From Parcubacteria group bacterium Gr01-1014_72 (GTDB lineage Bacteria; Patescibacteriota; Minisyncoccia; Phycocordibacterales; VMFH01): DNA of 11,330 nucleotides. The stretch covers positions 1 through 11,330 of the forward strand of contig VMFH01000033.1 of NCBI GenBank assembly GCA_007375925.1, read 5' to 3'. The position numbers were made by a program, and so were the translations under genes. Shown piece by piece: positions 5,678 to 11,330 of the stretch. Positions within the stretch are counted from its first letter, which is position 1; the number at the start of each line of letters is the position of its first letter. The notes beneath the pieces are model-generated. The model was not told the origin of the DNA and did no database searches. It saw only the letters and a list, made by a program, of their open reading frames with translations.

Positions 5678-5785
5678 GCCCAGCACCAATTTCACGGAAT
5701 AAAAAAGATGTACCGCAAGTTTGAGCTATGCATTGTATACACTCAAACCATGGTAATTTCTTATTCGGTAAAATTGGTGCTGGGC
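5678..5785. repeat. 108-nt imperfect inverted repeat in the 16S leader
   Basis: The outer arms GCCCAGCACCAATTT (5678-5692) and AAATTGGTGCTGGGC (5771-5785) are exact complements. Inner paired blocks continue: GAATAA/TTATTC, TACC/GGTA, GTTTGAG/CTCAAAC. It is either a structured leader RNA or a miniature mobile repeat. Confidence 0.75.
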
Positions 5786-5982
5786 GTTCAAAGTTGCAAC
5801 CAATCGCTTGCGCTCTTGGGCAACTTTGCCGAACGGAACAAAACAGAGGATGCCCCGTCCCACTTTTAGCGGGACGGGACTTAAGAAGTTTGATCGTTGC
5901 TCGTATGCCCCGTGCCGCTCGTGGCGGACAACGGGGCGGAATCAATAGGAATGTGTTTTGTTAGACTTGCACTAACATTCTC

Positions 5983-6011
5983 ATCCCGTCCCGCTCAAAG
6001 CGGGACGGGAT
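5983..6011. repeat. palindrome ATCCCGTCCCGC with 5-nt loop
   Basis: A perfect 12-bp stem. On the plus strand it is followed by CGATTTTTTC, so it could terminate plus-strand transcripts, although no plus-strand gene precedes it. The arms resemble the terminator palindrome at 7091-7132. Confidence 0.6.
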
Positions 6012-6063
6012 CGATTTTTTCAATTTTCAAAGGCCACCCGACACCAATCGGGACAGGATTGTT

Positions 6064-6091
6064 ATTATATACAGGCCGGTACGGCTGTCAA
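6064..6091 (-). promoter_or_regulatory. consensus promoter of the 16S rRNA unit
   Basis: On the minus strand, TTGACA (6091-6086), a 16-nt spacer and TATAAT (6069-6064), both full sigma-70 consensus hexamers. It is just past the kinase stop (6141) and points at the 16S gene. The spacer has a near-palindrome GCCGTACCGGC, a possible regulator site. Confidence 0.85.
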
Positions 6092-6140
6092 ATGTATGTA
6101 TGTGGGGATTCTTCACCACAACACAACAACAATGGAACGC

Positions 6141-7058
6141 TCATGGACGAAACGTAATCCGACGGATGAGCTCTCCGGCGGTAACAACCGCCGTCCCCAG
6201 CTTCTCAACCGCAAGCCCCGCCGCATGGTTCGCAAGTATCCCCGCCTCAACCACATCTCCAAATCCACCGTCATACATTACAAGCCCGCGCGCCCCGCAG
6301 GTAATTGAGGCGTATGTACTTTTCATTTTCTGCTTCAATAAACGCACAAGCTCGCGATCCGAAAGTCCTTTTACACCAACAATACTTTCTGCCTCTTCAT
6401 GATTAGGACGAACGAGAGTTCCCCCCAAAAGAAGTGACGCGTTCTCCGGTTTCGGGTCAACAATACTGACGAGCTTGGAGCGCCTCGCAATACCAAGCAC
6501 GCGCTGTCCGAGGTCTCCGCGAAAAACGCGCTTGTTGTAATCGGAGAGTGCGATACCACTGTACCTTTTCGCATTTAAACGAAAAAGTTTCAAAAGCTCT
6601 GTTGTTTTCTGTAAAGCGAGAGGGAGAAGCGTCTGTGGAGACTCGCCAAAATCAGCACGAAACACGCACGTCCCGTGCTCCGCGCTGAAGTAACGCTCTT
6701 TGGATATTGTTTGTCCATCTTTGAGAGCAATAAGAGTAATGCCCACAACCTTACACAGTGCACGAATGCGCCTGCCAGCATCGTCTTCTCCAAGAACCCC
6801 GTAAAGGTCAACCTGTGCACCGAGGGAGCGAATATTCGCCGCGACGTTCCCCGCTCCGCCAAGCGCATAGTTCGTCTTCCCGTCATCAACCTTGAGCGCA
6901 AAAGCGGCCGCCTCTTTTGTCGCCCGAGAGTGGCCGTAGCGCATCACATCAAGCATAATGTCCCCGACAACCGCCACCGAAAGGCGGGGGAAATCACGAA
7001 CTCGCTCAATAAGCCGCTTTTTTTGCGTCATTTCATCCATCGGCATGACCATAACCAT
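6141..7058 (-). CDS. PfkB/RfaE-type sugar kinase lacking the GAGD catalytic segment
   Basis: 305 aa from the ATG at 7058, chosen because GGAGAT (7069-7064) lies 5 nt upstream; a longer in-frame start would run through a terminator hairpin. It resembles the kinase domain of HldE/RfaE, which phosphorylates heptose-7-phosphate for ADP-heptose synthesis: VVGDIMLD (about 30-37), GGAGNVAANIRSLGA (67-81), YGVLGEDDAGR, LSDYNKRV, VDPKPEN, VRPNHEEAESI and the C-terminal ANHAAGLAVEKLGTAVVT. However, where the family has about 30-40 residues holding D.(T/S)GAGDT, with the catalytic Asp and anion hole, this protein jumps from MYDGG (261-265) straight to FGDVVEAGILANHAAG. The frame stays open, so this is an in-frame deletion. 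It is probably inactive as a kinase, or repurposed. No second (cytidylyltransferase) domain is present. Confidence 0.85.
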   Translation of the reverse strand: MVMVMPMDEMTQKKRLIERVRDFPRLSVAVVGDIMLDVMRYGHSRATKEAAAFALKVDDGKTNYALGGAGNVAANIRSLGAQVDLYGVLGEDDAGRRIRALCKVVGITLIALKDGQTISKERYFSAEHGTCVFRADFGESPQTLLPLALQKTTELLKLFRLNAKRYSGIALSDYNKRVFRGDLGQRVLGIARRSKLVSIVDPKPENASLLLGGTLVRPNHEEAESIVGVKGLSDRELVRLLKQKMKSTYASITCGARGLVMYDGGFGDVVEAGILANHAAGLAVEKLGTAVVTAGELIRRITFRP

Positions 7059-7086
7059 ACAACATCTCCGCTCAACCGAACAATAC

Positions 7087-7132
7087 AAAAATCCCGTACC
7101 GCTATCCGCCAACTGGCGGAGCGGAACGGGAT
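7087..7132 (-). terminator. terminator after the 69-aa gene, built from a dispersed palindrome
   Basis: A stem of ATCCCGT, CCGCT and TCCGCC blocks (7091-7110) pairs with GGCGGA, GCGG and ACGGGAT (7115-7132), and on the minus strand is followed by TTTTTG. It lies 50 bases past the stop of the 69-aa gene and 29 bases before the kinase start, so it separates the two. Its arms match other palindromes in the window. Confidence 0.8.
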
Positions 7133-7181
7133 TTATACACTCCTCCTCGTAACGCCAGCCACACACTTCGCATGGGCGAAG

Positions 7182-7391
7182 TCATATGGCTATGATGTCG
7201 TCAAAAGAAGAGCAGCGCTTCTCATTCGCGCGACGAGCGCGACGAGAAGTCCTCGTTGTGGCGGCAGTTTTCTTCTCCTGTGGAACGTCTGTCGCATGAC
7301 CCCCACCGACGGCTTGCGCAAGAGCGCTGTCCGCGGGCGCGCTTGTAGGAAACGCGATTGGCAAGCGAACTCTTTTTTCAGTCTTTTTCAT
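7182..7391 (-). CDS. small basic protein (69 aa), unknown function
   Basis: The ATG at 7391 was chosen because a very strong Shine-Dalgarno GAGGAGG lies about 5 nt upstream; an earlier in-frame ATG would overlap that site. Product: MKKTEKRVRLPIAFPTSAPA, a low-complexity Ala/Gly middle (ADSALAQAVGGGHATDVPQE), a basic stretch TTRTSRRARRANEKR, then CSSFDDIIAI. It is probably largely disordered with a nucleic-acid-binding patch. No family is recognised. It has its own promoter (7611-7638), a leader of about 210 nt with mutually exclusive hairpins, and a terminator at 7087-7132, so it is a separately regulated single-gene unit. Confidence 0.6.
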   Translation of the reverse strand: MKKTEKRVRLPIAFPTSAPADSALAQAVGGGHATDVPQEKKTAATTRTSRRARRANEKRCSSFDDIIAI

Positions 7392-7462
7392 ATCTTCCTC
7401 CTCAAAGAACAATCACCCCCGTACATACCTCTCGCTCCGGTACCAACCGAAACGAAAACCAA

Positions 7463-7577
7463 CTCTCCGGGGTGGAGAGCTGGCCATCGTTAGTTAGTAG
7501 TCGGTAGTTGGTAGTCAGTAGTAACGAACACTGGCAAGGTCTCCACCCCTTTCGTTAAGGAGGGTAAGGAGGAGACC
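7463..7577 (-). promoter_or_regulatory. attenuator-like leader upstream of the 69-aa gene
   Basis: In transcript order there are four blocks: A GGTCTCC (7577-7571), B GGGGTGGAGACC (7549-7538), C GCTCTCCACCCC (7480-7469), D GGAGAG (7468-7463). A pairs with B (7 bp), B with C (10 bp, perfect) and C with D (6 bp), so A:B + C:D and B:C are alternatives, the usual layout of an attenuator or riboswitch expression platform. D is followed by TTGGTTTTCGTTT. A TCCTCCT tract next to A could also pair with the AGGAGGA ribosome site of the gene. No known riboswitch class was recognised. Confidence 0.45.
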
Positions 7578-7610
7578 GAGAAGGTATGCGCGCCTATACG
7601 TCATAGATAT

Positions 7611-7638
7611 ATGATACTGCGATCGCTTGATGCGTCAA
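7611..7638 (-). promoter_or_regulatory. promoter for the 69-aa gene
   Basis: On the minus strand, TTGACG (7638-7633), a 16-nt spacer and TATCAT (7616-7611). The start is predicted near 7604, which gives a leader of about 210 nt. The stretch between secF's stop (7659) and this promoter holds nothing else I can name. Confidence 0.5.
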
Positions 7639-7658
7639 GAGAGGGTTATGGGTCATCC

Positions 7659-8585
7659 CTACGGGAGATCTCTTGAAAGGAGAGATTTCCGTCGCCGCCA
7701 CTTCTCTACTGTTACCAGTAAGGGTGAGGCAATGAAGATGGATGAGTAGGTGCCCACCGTGATGCCAATAATGAGCGCGAGAGAGAAGTACTTGGTGCTC
7801 TCGGGACCGAAGAAGTAGAGCGCGAGGAGCGCGAGGATGGTCGTGAGGGAGGTGTTGATGGAGCGGGTGAAGGTTTGCGACACGCTCTCCCCGACAATCT
7901 CTGCAAACGGCTTCCTGTCGTGACGCTCGCGCGCAAGGCGCAGGTTCTCTCGCGTCCGGTCAAAGACGACGATCGTGTCGTGCACCGAGAAACCGAGAAT
8001 GACGAGGAGCGCCGTCACAAAGAGCGTATCAACTTCAATGCCCTTGAAGCGCCCAAGTGCCGCAAAGACGCCCGTTGGGATAAACACGTCGTGGAGGAGC
8101 GCTACGACCGCGATGATCCCATACTTCCACGAAGACACCGGTTCGGAAACTTTGCGAAAAGCGTACGCAATGAAAAGAATGATGGCGATGAGTACAAGAG
8201 CTATTGCAAGCAATGACTTAATTGCCGCCTCCCTCCCGAGGAGAGGTCCTACGGTGGTTGAACGCTTGACGAGTATCTCTGCCGTACCGCCAAGAGTCAG
8301 AGCATCCGCAACTCCCGCCTGTGCGTCAGCAGGGACTTCCTTCATGCGGATGATGTATCCTTTCTCTCCCGTTTCGCGAAGCGATTCGCCGAGCGAAAGT
8401 GGCGCAAGTCGCTCGCGAAGCACCGCAGTCTCCAGCCGCCCCGCAGGGTACTCAATCTCAAGGAGCGCACCGCCCCGGAAATCAATGCCGAGTGTAAGGC
8501 CCCAAATACCGACAGCGATAAATGATGCGACAATCAAGATGCCGGAGAAGATGTAGAAGATGCGGCGATGAGTGATGATAAACAT
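7659..8585 (-). CDS. secF: protein translocase subunit SecF
   Basis: 308 aa, the usual SecF length. SecF with SecD forms the proton-driven accessory complex that helps SecYEG pull proteins across the cytoplasmic membrane. The first membrane helix is at about residues 9-32, followed by the family motif GIDFRGG (33-39). A short periplasmic-side domain (40-115) comes next, then helices at about 122-143, 155-175, 185-203, 245-260 and 265-292. VHDTIVVFDRTRENL (201-215) is the SecF counterpart of the signature between helices 4 and 5. A basic cytoplasmic tail (EKWRRRKSLLSRDL) ends the protein. It follows secD after a 120-base gap filled by a palindromic repeat, in the normal secD-secF order. No Shine-Dalgarno is seen before the ATG (CGCTACACACACC). 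Confidence 0.95.
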   Translation of the reverse strand: MFIITHRRIFYIFSGILIVASFIAVGIWGLTLGIDFRGGALLEIEYPAGRLETAVLRERLAPLSLGESLRETGEKGYIIRMKEVPADAQAGVADALTLGGTAEILVKRSTTVGPLLGREAAIKSLLAIALVLIAIILFIAYAFRKVSEPVSSWKYGIIAVVALLHDVFIPTGVFAALGRFKGIEVDTLFVTALLVILGFSVHDTIVVFDRTRENLRLARERHDRKPFAEIVGESVSQTFTRSINTSLTTILALLALYFFGPESTKYFSLALIIGITVGTYSSIFIASPLLVTVEKWRRRKSLLSRDLP

Positions 8586-8597
8586 GGTGTGTGTAGC

Positions 8598-8700
8598 GAT
8601 GCGAATCTACGAATATACCAATGATACGAATAGAATCAGTCTTTTACTTTTATTCGTTTCATTCGTTCCGCCAGCTGGCGGACATTCGCATATTTGCATC
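8598..8700. repeat. ATTCGT-type palindromic repeat between secD and secF
   Basis: GATGCGAAT at the left and ATTCGC...GCATC at the right bound a roughly 103-nt imperfect hairpin. It has ACGAATA repeats on one side and ATTCGT repeats on the other. It includes a perfect 16-nt palindrome TCCGCCAGCTGGCGGA (8667-8682). It is the same style, with the same CATTCGCAT word, as the 16S V2 insert at 4924-5008. Confidence 0.65.
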
Positions 8701-8705
8701 GTGTA

Positions 8706-10028
8706 CTATCTGACCCCGCTCCCAAAAACAACCCGCACAAATTTCCCTTGCCCTTTCACTCCAAGTGCGTAGAGGAGAGTGCGCGAGACCGTGATTGCGG
8801 TGAACATGCTTGTGACGACGCCAATCGCAAAGACGAGCGCGAAGCCCTTGATAATCGGGGTCGTTGCAAAGTAGTAGAGAATAACTGCTGTAATGATGCT
8901 TGAGAGGTTGGAGTCGCGGATGGATGCCCAGGCGCGAGAGAACCCTTCGTGCATTGCATCAGAAAGTTTCTTTCCGCGAGCGAGCTCTTCTTTCATACGC
9001 TCAAAGATGAGAATGTTCGCATCCACCGCCATGCCGAGGGACAGAATGAATCCGGCGATACCGGCGGCGGTGAGCGTTACAGGAATAAGCTTGAAGATTG
9101 CAAGGTTGAGAGCGACGTAGACGCAAAGTGCAACCGTTGCAATAATCCCCGGAACTCTGTACCAGACAAGAAGGAAGAGGGCAATGAGGGCAAATGCTAT
9201 CCACCCCGCATAGACGCCCGCCGACACGGCGGCACTCCCCAAAGTCGCTCCTATGGTCTGCGTTCCGACAGGAATGATGTGCACGGGTAGAGCACCGTAA
9301 TTGAGATTGCGCACGAGCTCGCGCGCCTCCTCCAGATTGAATCCCCCGCTGATTTCGGCAGTCCCACCCGTTATCTCCTCACGGACGACCGGCGAGGAGA
9401 TGGGGATGCCGTCAAGAAAGATTGAGACAACCTTACCGATATTCTCCTTTGTAATTTTCGCAAACAACTCAGACCCCTCGTCATTGAATGCGAGAAGAAC
9501 TTTCGGCTGTCCCGTCGTCTGATCAAATATAACCTGCGAACGACTTAGGAAACGGCCGGTGAGAGGTGTCGGAATAAAAACTTCATCAAGTGTCTTCTTC
9601 TCCAGTTCTTCCTGCGATACTCCGCTCATATCTCTCATGAGTTTGAACTCAAGCAGCGGTGTCTTGCCGATGAGTTGCATCGCCTGGTCAACATCCGTCA
9701 CACCTGGAAGTTCAACAACGAGCCGGTTAATGCGCCCACCACCCGGAACGCCACCTGACTCAACCTGAACCACCGGCTCTGATACGCCGAAAAGATTGAC
9801 ACGCCGTTCAATCGTCTCACGCAAGGCCTCCATCGTCTCACCAATATCGCCTGCCGCCACATCCTTCGTATCCGCTTCATACACAATATGCGTCCCGCCT
9901 GAAAGATCTAACCCGAGCTTGAATGGGCGAGTCTTATTAATCTCCGATGTGTAGACAAAAAAGCCGACAGCGGCAGCGAGAACGAGTGCGAGAAGCGCCA
10001 CGAGGCGGGTTTTTAACATAGACGCCAT
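8706..10028 (-). CDS. secD: protein translocase subunit SecD
   Basis: 440 aa, shorter than the 600-residue proteobacterial form, as in other reduced bacteria. The N-terminal helix (about 7-26) is followed by FKLGLDLSGGTHIVYEAD (36-53), which holds the SecD signature with its conserved Asp. The periplasmic-side part includes RETIERRVNLFGVSEPVVQ and LLEFKLMRD. The C-terminal half has five helices, with GIAGFILSLGMAVDANILIFERM between two of them (proton-path region) and a final GVVTSMFTAITVSRTLLYAL. It partners with SecF, encoded next. The start at 10028 fits the signal-anchor helix; an ATG at 10019 is also possible. A -10 box lies so close that the mRNA would be almost leaderless. Confidence 0.95.
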   Translation of the reverse strand: MASMLKTRLVALLALVLAAAVGFFVYTSEINKTRPFKLGLDLSGGTHIVYEADTKDVAAGDIGETMEALRETIERRVNLFGVSEPVVQVESGGVPGGGRINRLVVELPGVTDVDQAMQLIGKTPLLEFKLMRDMSGVSQEELEKKTLDEVFIPTPLTGRFLSRSQVIFDQTTGQPKVLLAFNDEGSELFAKITKENIGKVVSIFLDGIPISSPVVREEITGGTAEISGGFNLEEARELVRNLNYGALPVHIIPVGTQTIGATLGSAAVSAGVYAGWIAFALIALFLLVWYRVPGIIATVALCVYVALNLAIFKLIPVTLTAAGIAGFILSLGMAVDANILIFERMKEELARGKKLSDAMHEGFSRAWASIRDSNLSSIITAVILYYFATTPIIKGFALVFAIGVVTSMFTAITVSRTLLYALGVKGQGKFVRVVFGSGVR

Positions 10029-10036
10029 GGTAGCGG

Positions 10037-10066
10037 ATTGTAGAAAAAAAGGAAATGACTTGACAA
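10037..10066 (-). promoter_or_regulatory. promoter for secD, predicted leaderless transcript
   Basis: On the minus strand, TTGTCA (10066-10061), an 18-nt spacer and TACAAT (10042-10037). The ATG is at 10028, so a start site 6-7 nt past the -10 box falls 0-3 nt from the start codon. No Shine-Dalgarno motif is present. Confidence 0.5.
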
Positions 10067-10088
10067 AAACAACCTCTCTGGTTATTTT
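10060..10088 (+). promoter_or_regulatory. divergent promoter for the 91-aa gene
   Basis: TTGACA (10060-10065), 17 nt, TATTTT (10083-10088). Its -35 hexamer overlaps the opposite-strand -35 of the secD promoter within TTGACAA, so the two promoters could compete. Confidence 0.6.
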
Positions 10089-10119
10089 ACTTTTCAGATA
10101 TGAACCTTTTAGGAACTTT

Positions 10120-10395
10120 ATGAGAGAACGCGTGATACCGTGGAGGGAGTTTGAGCATATAAATTTCCGTGGACGCGGTATACACTACAAAGATACCGTT
10201 GGCGGAAAGACAAAAACTGGCACAATCATACGCATGGAGGCCGTCATGATTGTTGTCACAGAATATGTCTTTGTTATAGAGAGAGAGTCTGGTAAACAAA
10301 AAAATTCGTTATCTCAACTTTTCTTAACGACGATCTACCGATTGAACTCTCTAATACAAACCCGCAGAGTTCCCCGCCCCTTGGGGCGGGGATGA
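10120..10395 (+). CDS. small protein (91 aa), unknown, 3' end formed by IS sequence
   Basis: The ATG at 10120 is preceded by AGGA with 5-nt spacing and by a divergent promoter at 10060-10088. The product starts MRERVIPWREFEHINFRGRG, and continues GIHYKDTVGGKTKTGTIIRM and MEAVMIVVTEYVFVIERESG, alternating beta-prone and Gly/Lys-turn segments that suggest a small beta-barrel, with no family recognised. The last codons (VPRPLGRG and stop) lie in the CCCCGCCCC/GGGGCGGGG hairpin taken as the left end of the IS200-like element, so the native C-terminus was probably replaced. Antisense reading is less convincing. Expression is inferred. Confidence 0.5.
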   Translation: MRERVIPWREFEHINFRGRGIHYKDTVGGKTKTGTIIRMEAVMIVVTEYVFVIERESGKQKNSLSQLFLTTIYRLNSLIQTRRVPRPLGRG

Positions 10396-10878
10396 ATGCG
10401 GCAACGGATGCTATGATAGCACCGTATGGCAATCCGAAGGGCAGCACACGCGGTCTACGAGCTGAATTACCACTTTGTCTGGCCACCCAAGTACCGAAAA
10501 GGGGTGCTGACCAAAGAGGTGAAGAAATTTCTTGAAGACCTCTTTCCCAAAGTAGCACGGGCGTATGGATTTGAAATCATCGAGCAAAATGTCCAACCCG
10601 ACCACCTCCATCTCTACACCTCCGCCCCCCCACGCATTGCTCCCGCCCAGATTGTCGATATTCTGAAAAGCATATCCGCACGAGAGGTCTTCAAGAAATT
10701 TCCAAAGGTGAAGCAGCAACTGTGGGGAGGAGAACTCTGGAGCGATGGGTACTTCGTCCGAGCGGTGGGCGATAAGGTTACCGCCTTCATTATCCAACGA
10801 TACATCAAGTACCAACACCATGAGCACTCCGCAAAACAAGGTCGTTTATTCTGATACCGCACCGCTTGCGGTGCGGTA
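10372..10878 (+). mobile_element. IS200/IS605-type insertion sequence (tnpA only)
   Basis: A Y1 transposase gene (10426-10854) is flanked by two subterminal hairpins: left CCCCGCCCC-tt-GGGGCGGGG (10372-10391) and right TACCGCACCGC-tt-GCGGTGCGGTA (10855-10878). This matches the IS200/IS605 plan, which uses hairpin ends instead of inverted repeats and makes no target duplication. The true tips lie a few to tens of bases outside the hairpins and were not defined. No TnpB gene is present. Confidence 0.75.
10426..10854 (+). CDS. tnpA: IS200/IS605-family Y1 (HUH) transposase TnpA
   Basis: 142 aa, the usual length for TnpA (PF01797). It carries out single-strand DNA transposition as a dimer. The start HAVYELNYHFVWPPKYRKGVL is the family N-terminus. 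The HUH metal motif is PDHLHLY (His60, His62), followed by PAQIVDILKSISAREVFKKFP and LWGGELWSDGYFVRAVG. The catalytic tyrosine is most likely Tyr126 in the helix IIQRYIKYQ. All key residues are present, so the enzyme looks intact. It is transcribed opposite to most of the window. No clear Shine-Dalgarno precedes the ATG, which follows the left-end hairpin by 34 bases. Confidence 0.95.
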   Translation: MAIRRAAHAVYELNYHFVWPPKYRKGVLTKEVKKFLEDLFPKVARAYGFEIIEQNVQPDHLHLYTSAPPRIAPAQIVDILKSISAREVFKKFPKVKQQLWGGELWSDGYFVRAVGDKVTAFIIQRYIKYQHHEHSAKQGRLF

Positions 10879-10912
10879 GTTCATTTCTTTTTGATAATTA
10901 GTTTTCATGTAT

Positions 10913-11146
10913 TTACTCTGGCTCAAAGTGAGAACCGGTAAAACAATACTTTTTTATCTTTTCTTGAGATTTTTTCTCAGGAGAATTCTTTATGACACTT
11001 TGAGCAAGTTCATCTAGATCAATATCCGGTCTTGTAGAAATATCTGTGAGTGCAACCTCAAACAAAACTTTCTTGCCGTTCCTTTCGATGAATGTCTTGC
11101 ACAGTATAGCTGAATTATTAGATTTTATTTTCCAACTTTTATCCAT
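10913..11146 (-). CDS. hypothetical protein (77 aa), unknown function
   Basis: ATG at 11146. The product starts MDKSWKIKSNNSAILCKTFI and continues ERNGKKVLFEVALTDISTRPDIDLDELAQSVIK, then a Lys-rich region (KKSQEKIKKYCFTGSHFEPE). It looks like a small soluble alpha/beta protein: a strand-turn-strand near the start (AILCKTF.ERNGKKVLFEVAL) followed by a helix (DELAQSVI). No family is recognised and no Shine-Dalgarno is evident. It follows the partial gene at 11162 by 15 bases on the same strand, so the two are probably co-transcribed. Both are AT-rich compared with secD and secF, suggesting accessory DNA beside the IS element. Confidence 0.6.
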   Translation of the reverse strand: MDKSWKIKSNNSAILCKTFIERNGKKVLFEVALTDISTRPDIDLDELAQSVIKNSPEKKSQEKIKKYCFTGSHFEPE

Positions 11147-11161
11147 ATAAATAATTCGGCA

Positions 11162-11330
11162 TTATTTGTACCTATCTCCGATTTTAACCTTACCAGCATT
11201 TGCTGGAGTTACACAAGAAGATGGCTTATTTAGAATTTCCTTATATTTTGAGTCATTTCCAGCCGTTTCCATTATTCGTTTTCCAATTTCTTGAATAACT
11301 ATACGAGGCTTCTTGGTTTCTGTGTGATAA
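11162..11330 (-). CDS. C-terminal end of an unknown protein, cut by window edge
   Basis: An open frame runs from the window edge to a TAA at 11162-11164. The visible 55 residues are YHTETKKPRIVIQEIGKRIM followed by ETAGNDSKYKEILNKPSSCV and TPANAGKVKIGDRYK. They are Lys-rich and probably helical, then extended. The start lies outside the window. It sits immediately upstream of the 77-aa gene on the same strand. No function can be assigned. Confidence 0.5.
   Translation of the reverse strand, partial: YHTETKKPRIVIQEIGKRIMETAGNDSKYKEILNKPSSCVTPANAGKVKIGDRYK

Larger units (their letters stand above)
5628..6057 (-). other. 16S rRNA leader, rich in hairpins
   Basis: About 430 nt between the predicted start site (about 6057) and the 16S 5' end, with no convincing gene. 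In transcript order it holds a 12-bp CCCGTCCCGC hairpin (5983-6011), a small hairpin (5959-5977), two related GC-rich palindromes (5852-5880, 5907-5940), a stem-loop CGTTC/GAACG with AAAGTTGC/GCAACTTT (5785-5835), a large 108-nt hairpin (5678-5785) and a 16-bp palindrome (5632-5663). Some of these may guide rRNA processing; the GC-rich ones resemble dispersed repeats. Confidence 0.6.

Noticed and set aside
6675..7493. Long plus-strand frame antisense to the kinase
   Set aside because: The opposite strand carries clear PfkB motifs; the plus-strand protein is low-complexity and crosses two terminators and promoters.
10411..10839. 142-codon frame antisense to the transposase
   Set aside because: Exact shadow of tnpA, which has all family motifs.

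Overview
The window looks like a chromosomal piece of a Candidate Phyla Radiation (Patescibacteria, probably Parcubacteria-like) bacterium. The pointers are a divergent 16S rRNA gene carrying several insertions, short SecD and SecF proteins, a DUF5671-type membrane protein, GC-rich protein genes with AT-rich inserts, and many small palindromic repeats. Taxonomy is inferred from these features; no database was searched. Almost everything is on the minus strand. The exceptions are a 91-aa gene and an IS200-type transposase near 10.1-10.9 kb.

Layout by region. 1-465 is a truncated DUF5671-like membrane protein. 593-870 holds an intact tRNA-Ile(GAT), preceded in transcription order by two broken tRNA 5' ends mixed with palindromes. 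911-1171 is a complete small transcription unit: promoter, 41-aa single-helix membrane protein, terminator. 1189-6091 is one 16S rRNA transcription unit. It runs from a consensus promoter (6064-6091) through a 430-nt hairpin-rich leader and the 16S gene itself (about 5627 down to 1373) to a strong terminator (1189-1233). 23S and 5S are not in the window.

The 16S gene is the main interest. Its conserved sequence is spread over about 4.25 kb and interrupted five times: (i) an intervening sequence in helix 6 that encodes a four-helix-bundle protein; (ii) an 85-nt palindromic repeat in V2; (iii) a group I intron at E. coli position 788/789, with a recognisable P/Q/R/S core and a 45-aa basic protein encoded in its P6 loop; (iv) a 145-nt coding-free intervening sequence in helix 40 that shares a 16-nt identical block with the helix-6 one; (v) an intron of unresolved class near position 1395 that carries a LAGLIDADG endonuclease. 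Helix 44 also has a long extension. The rRNA appears to be under selection. Helix 45, the A1492/A1493 region and the G530 region are intact, and the 530 pseudoknot and the helix 35/36 region show compensated changes. However, the 3' tail lacks the CCUCC anti-Shine-Dalgarno sequence.

6141-10028 contains a PfkB/RfaE-type kinase lacking its catalytic GAGD segment, a 69-aa basic protein behind an attenuator-like leader, and secF and secD (Sec translocase accessory subunits), with secD predicted to be leaderless. 10029-10878 has a divergent 91-aa gene whose 3' end runs into an IS200/IS605-like element. 10913-11330 holds two AT-rich unknown genes, one cut by the window edge.
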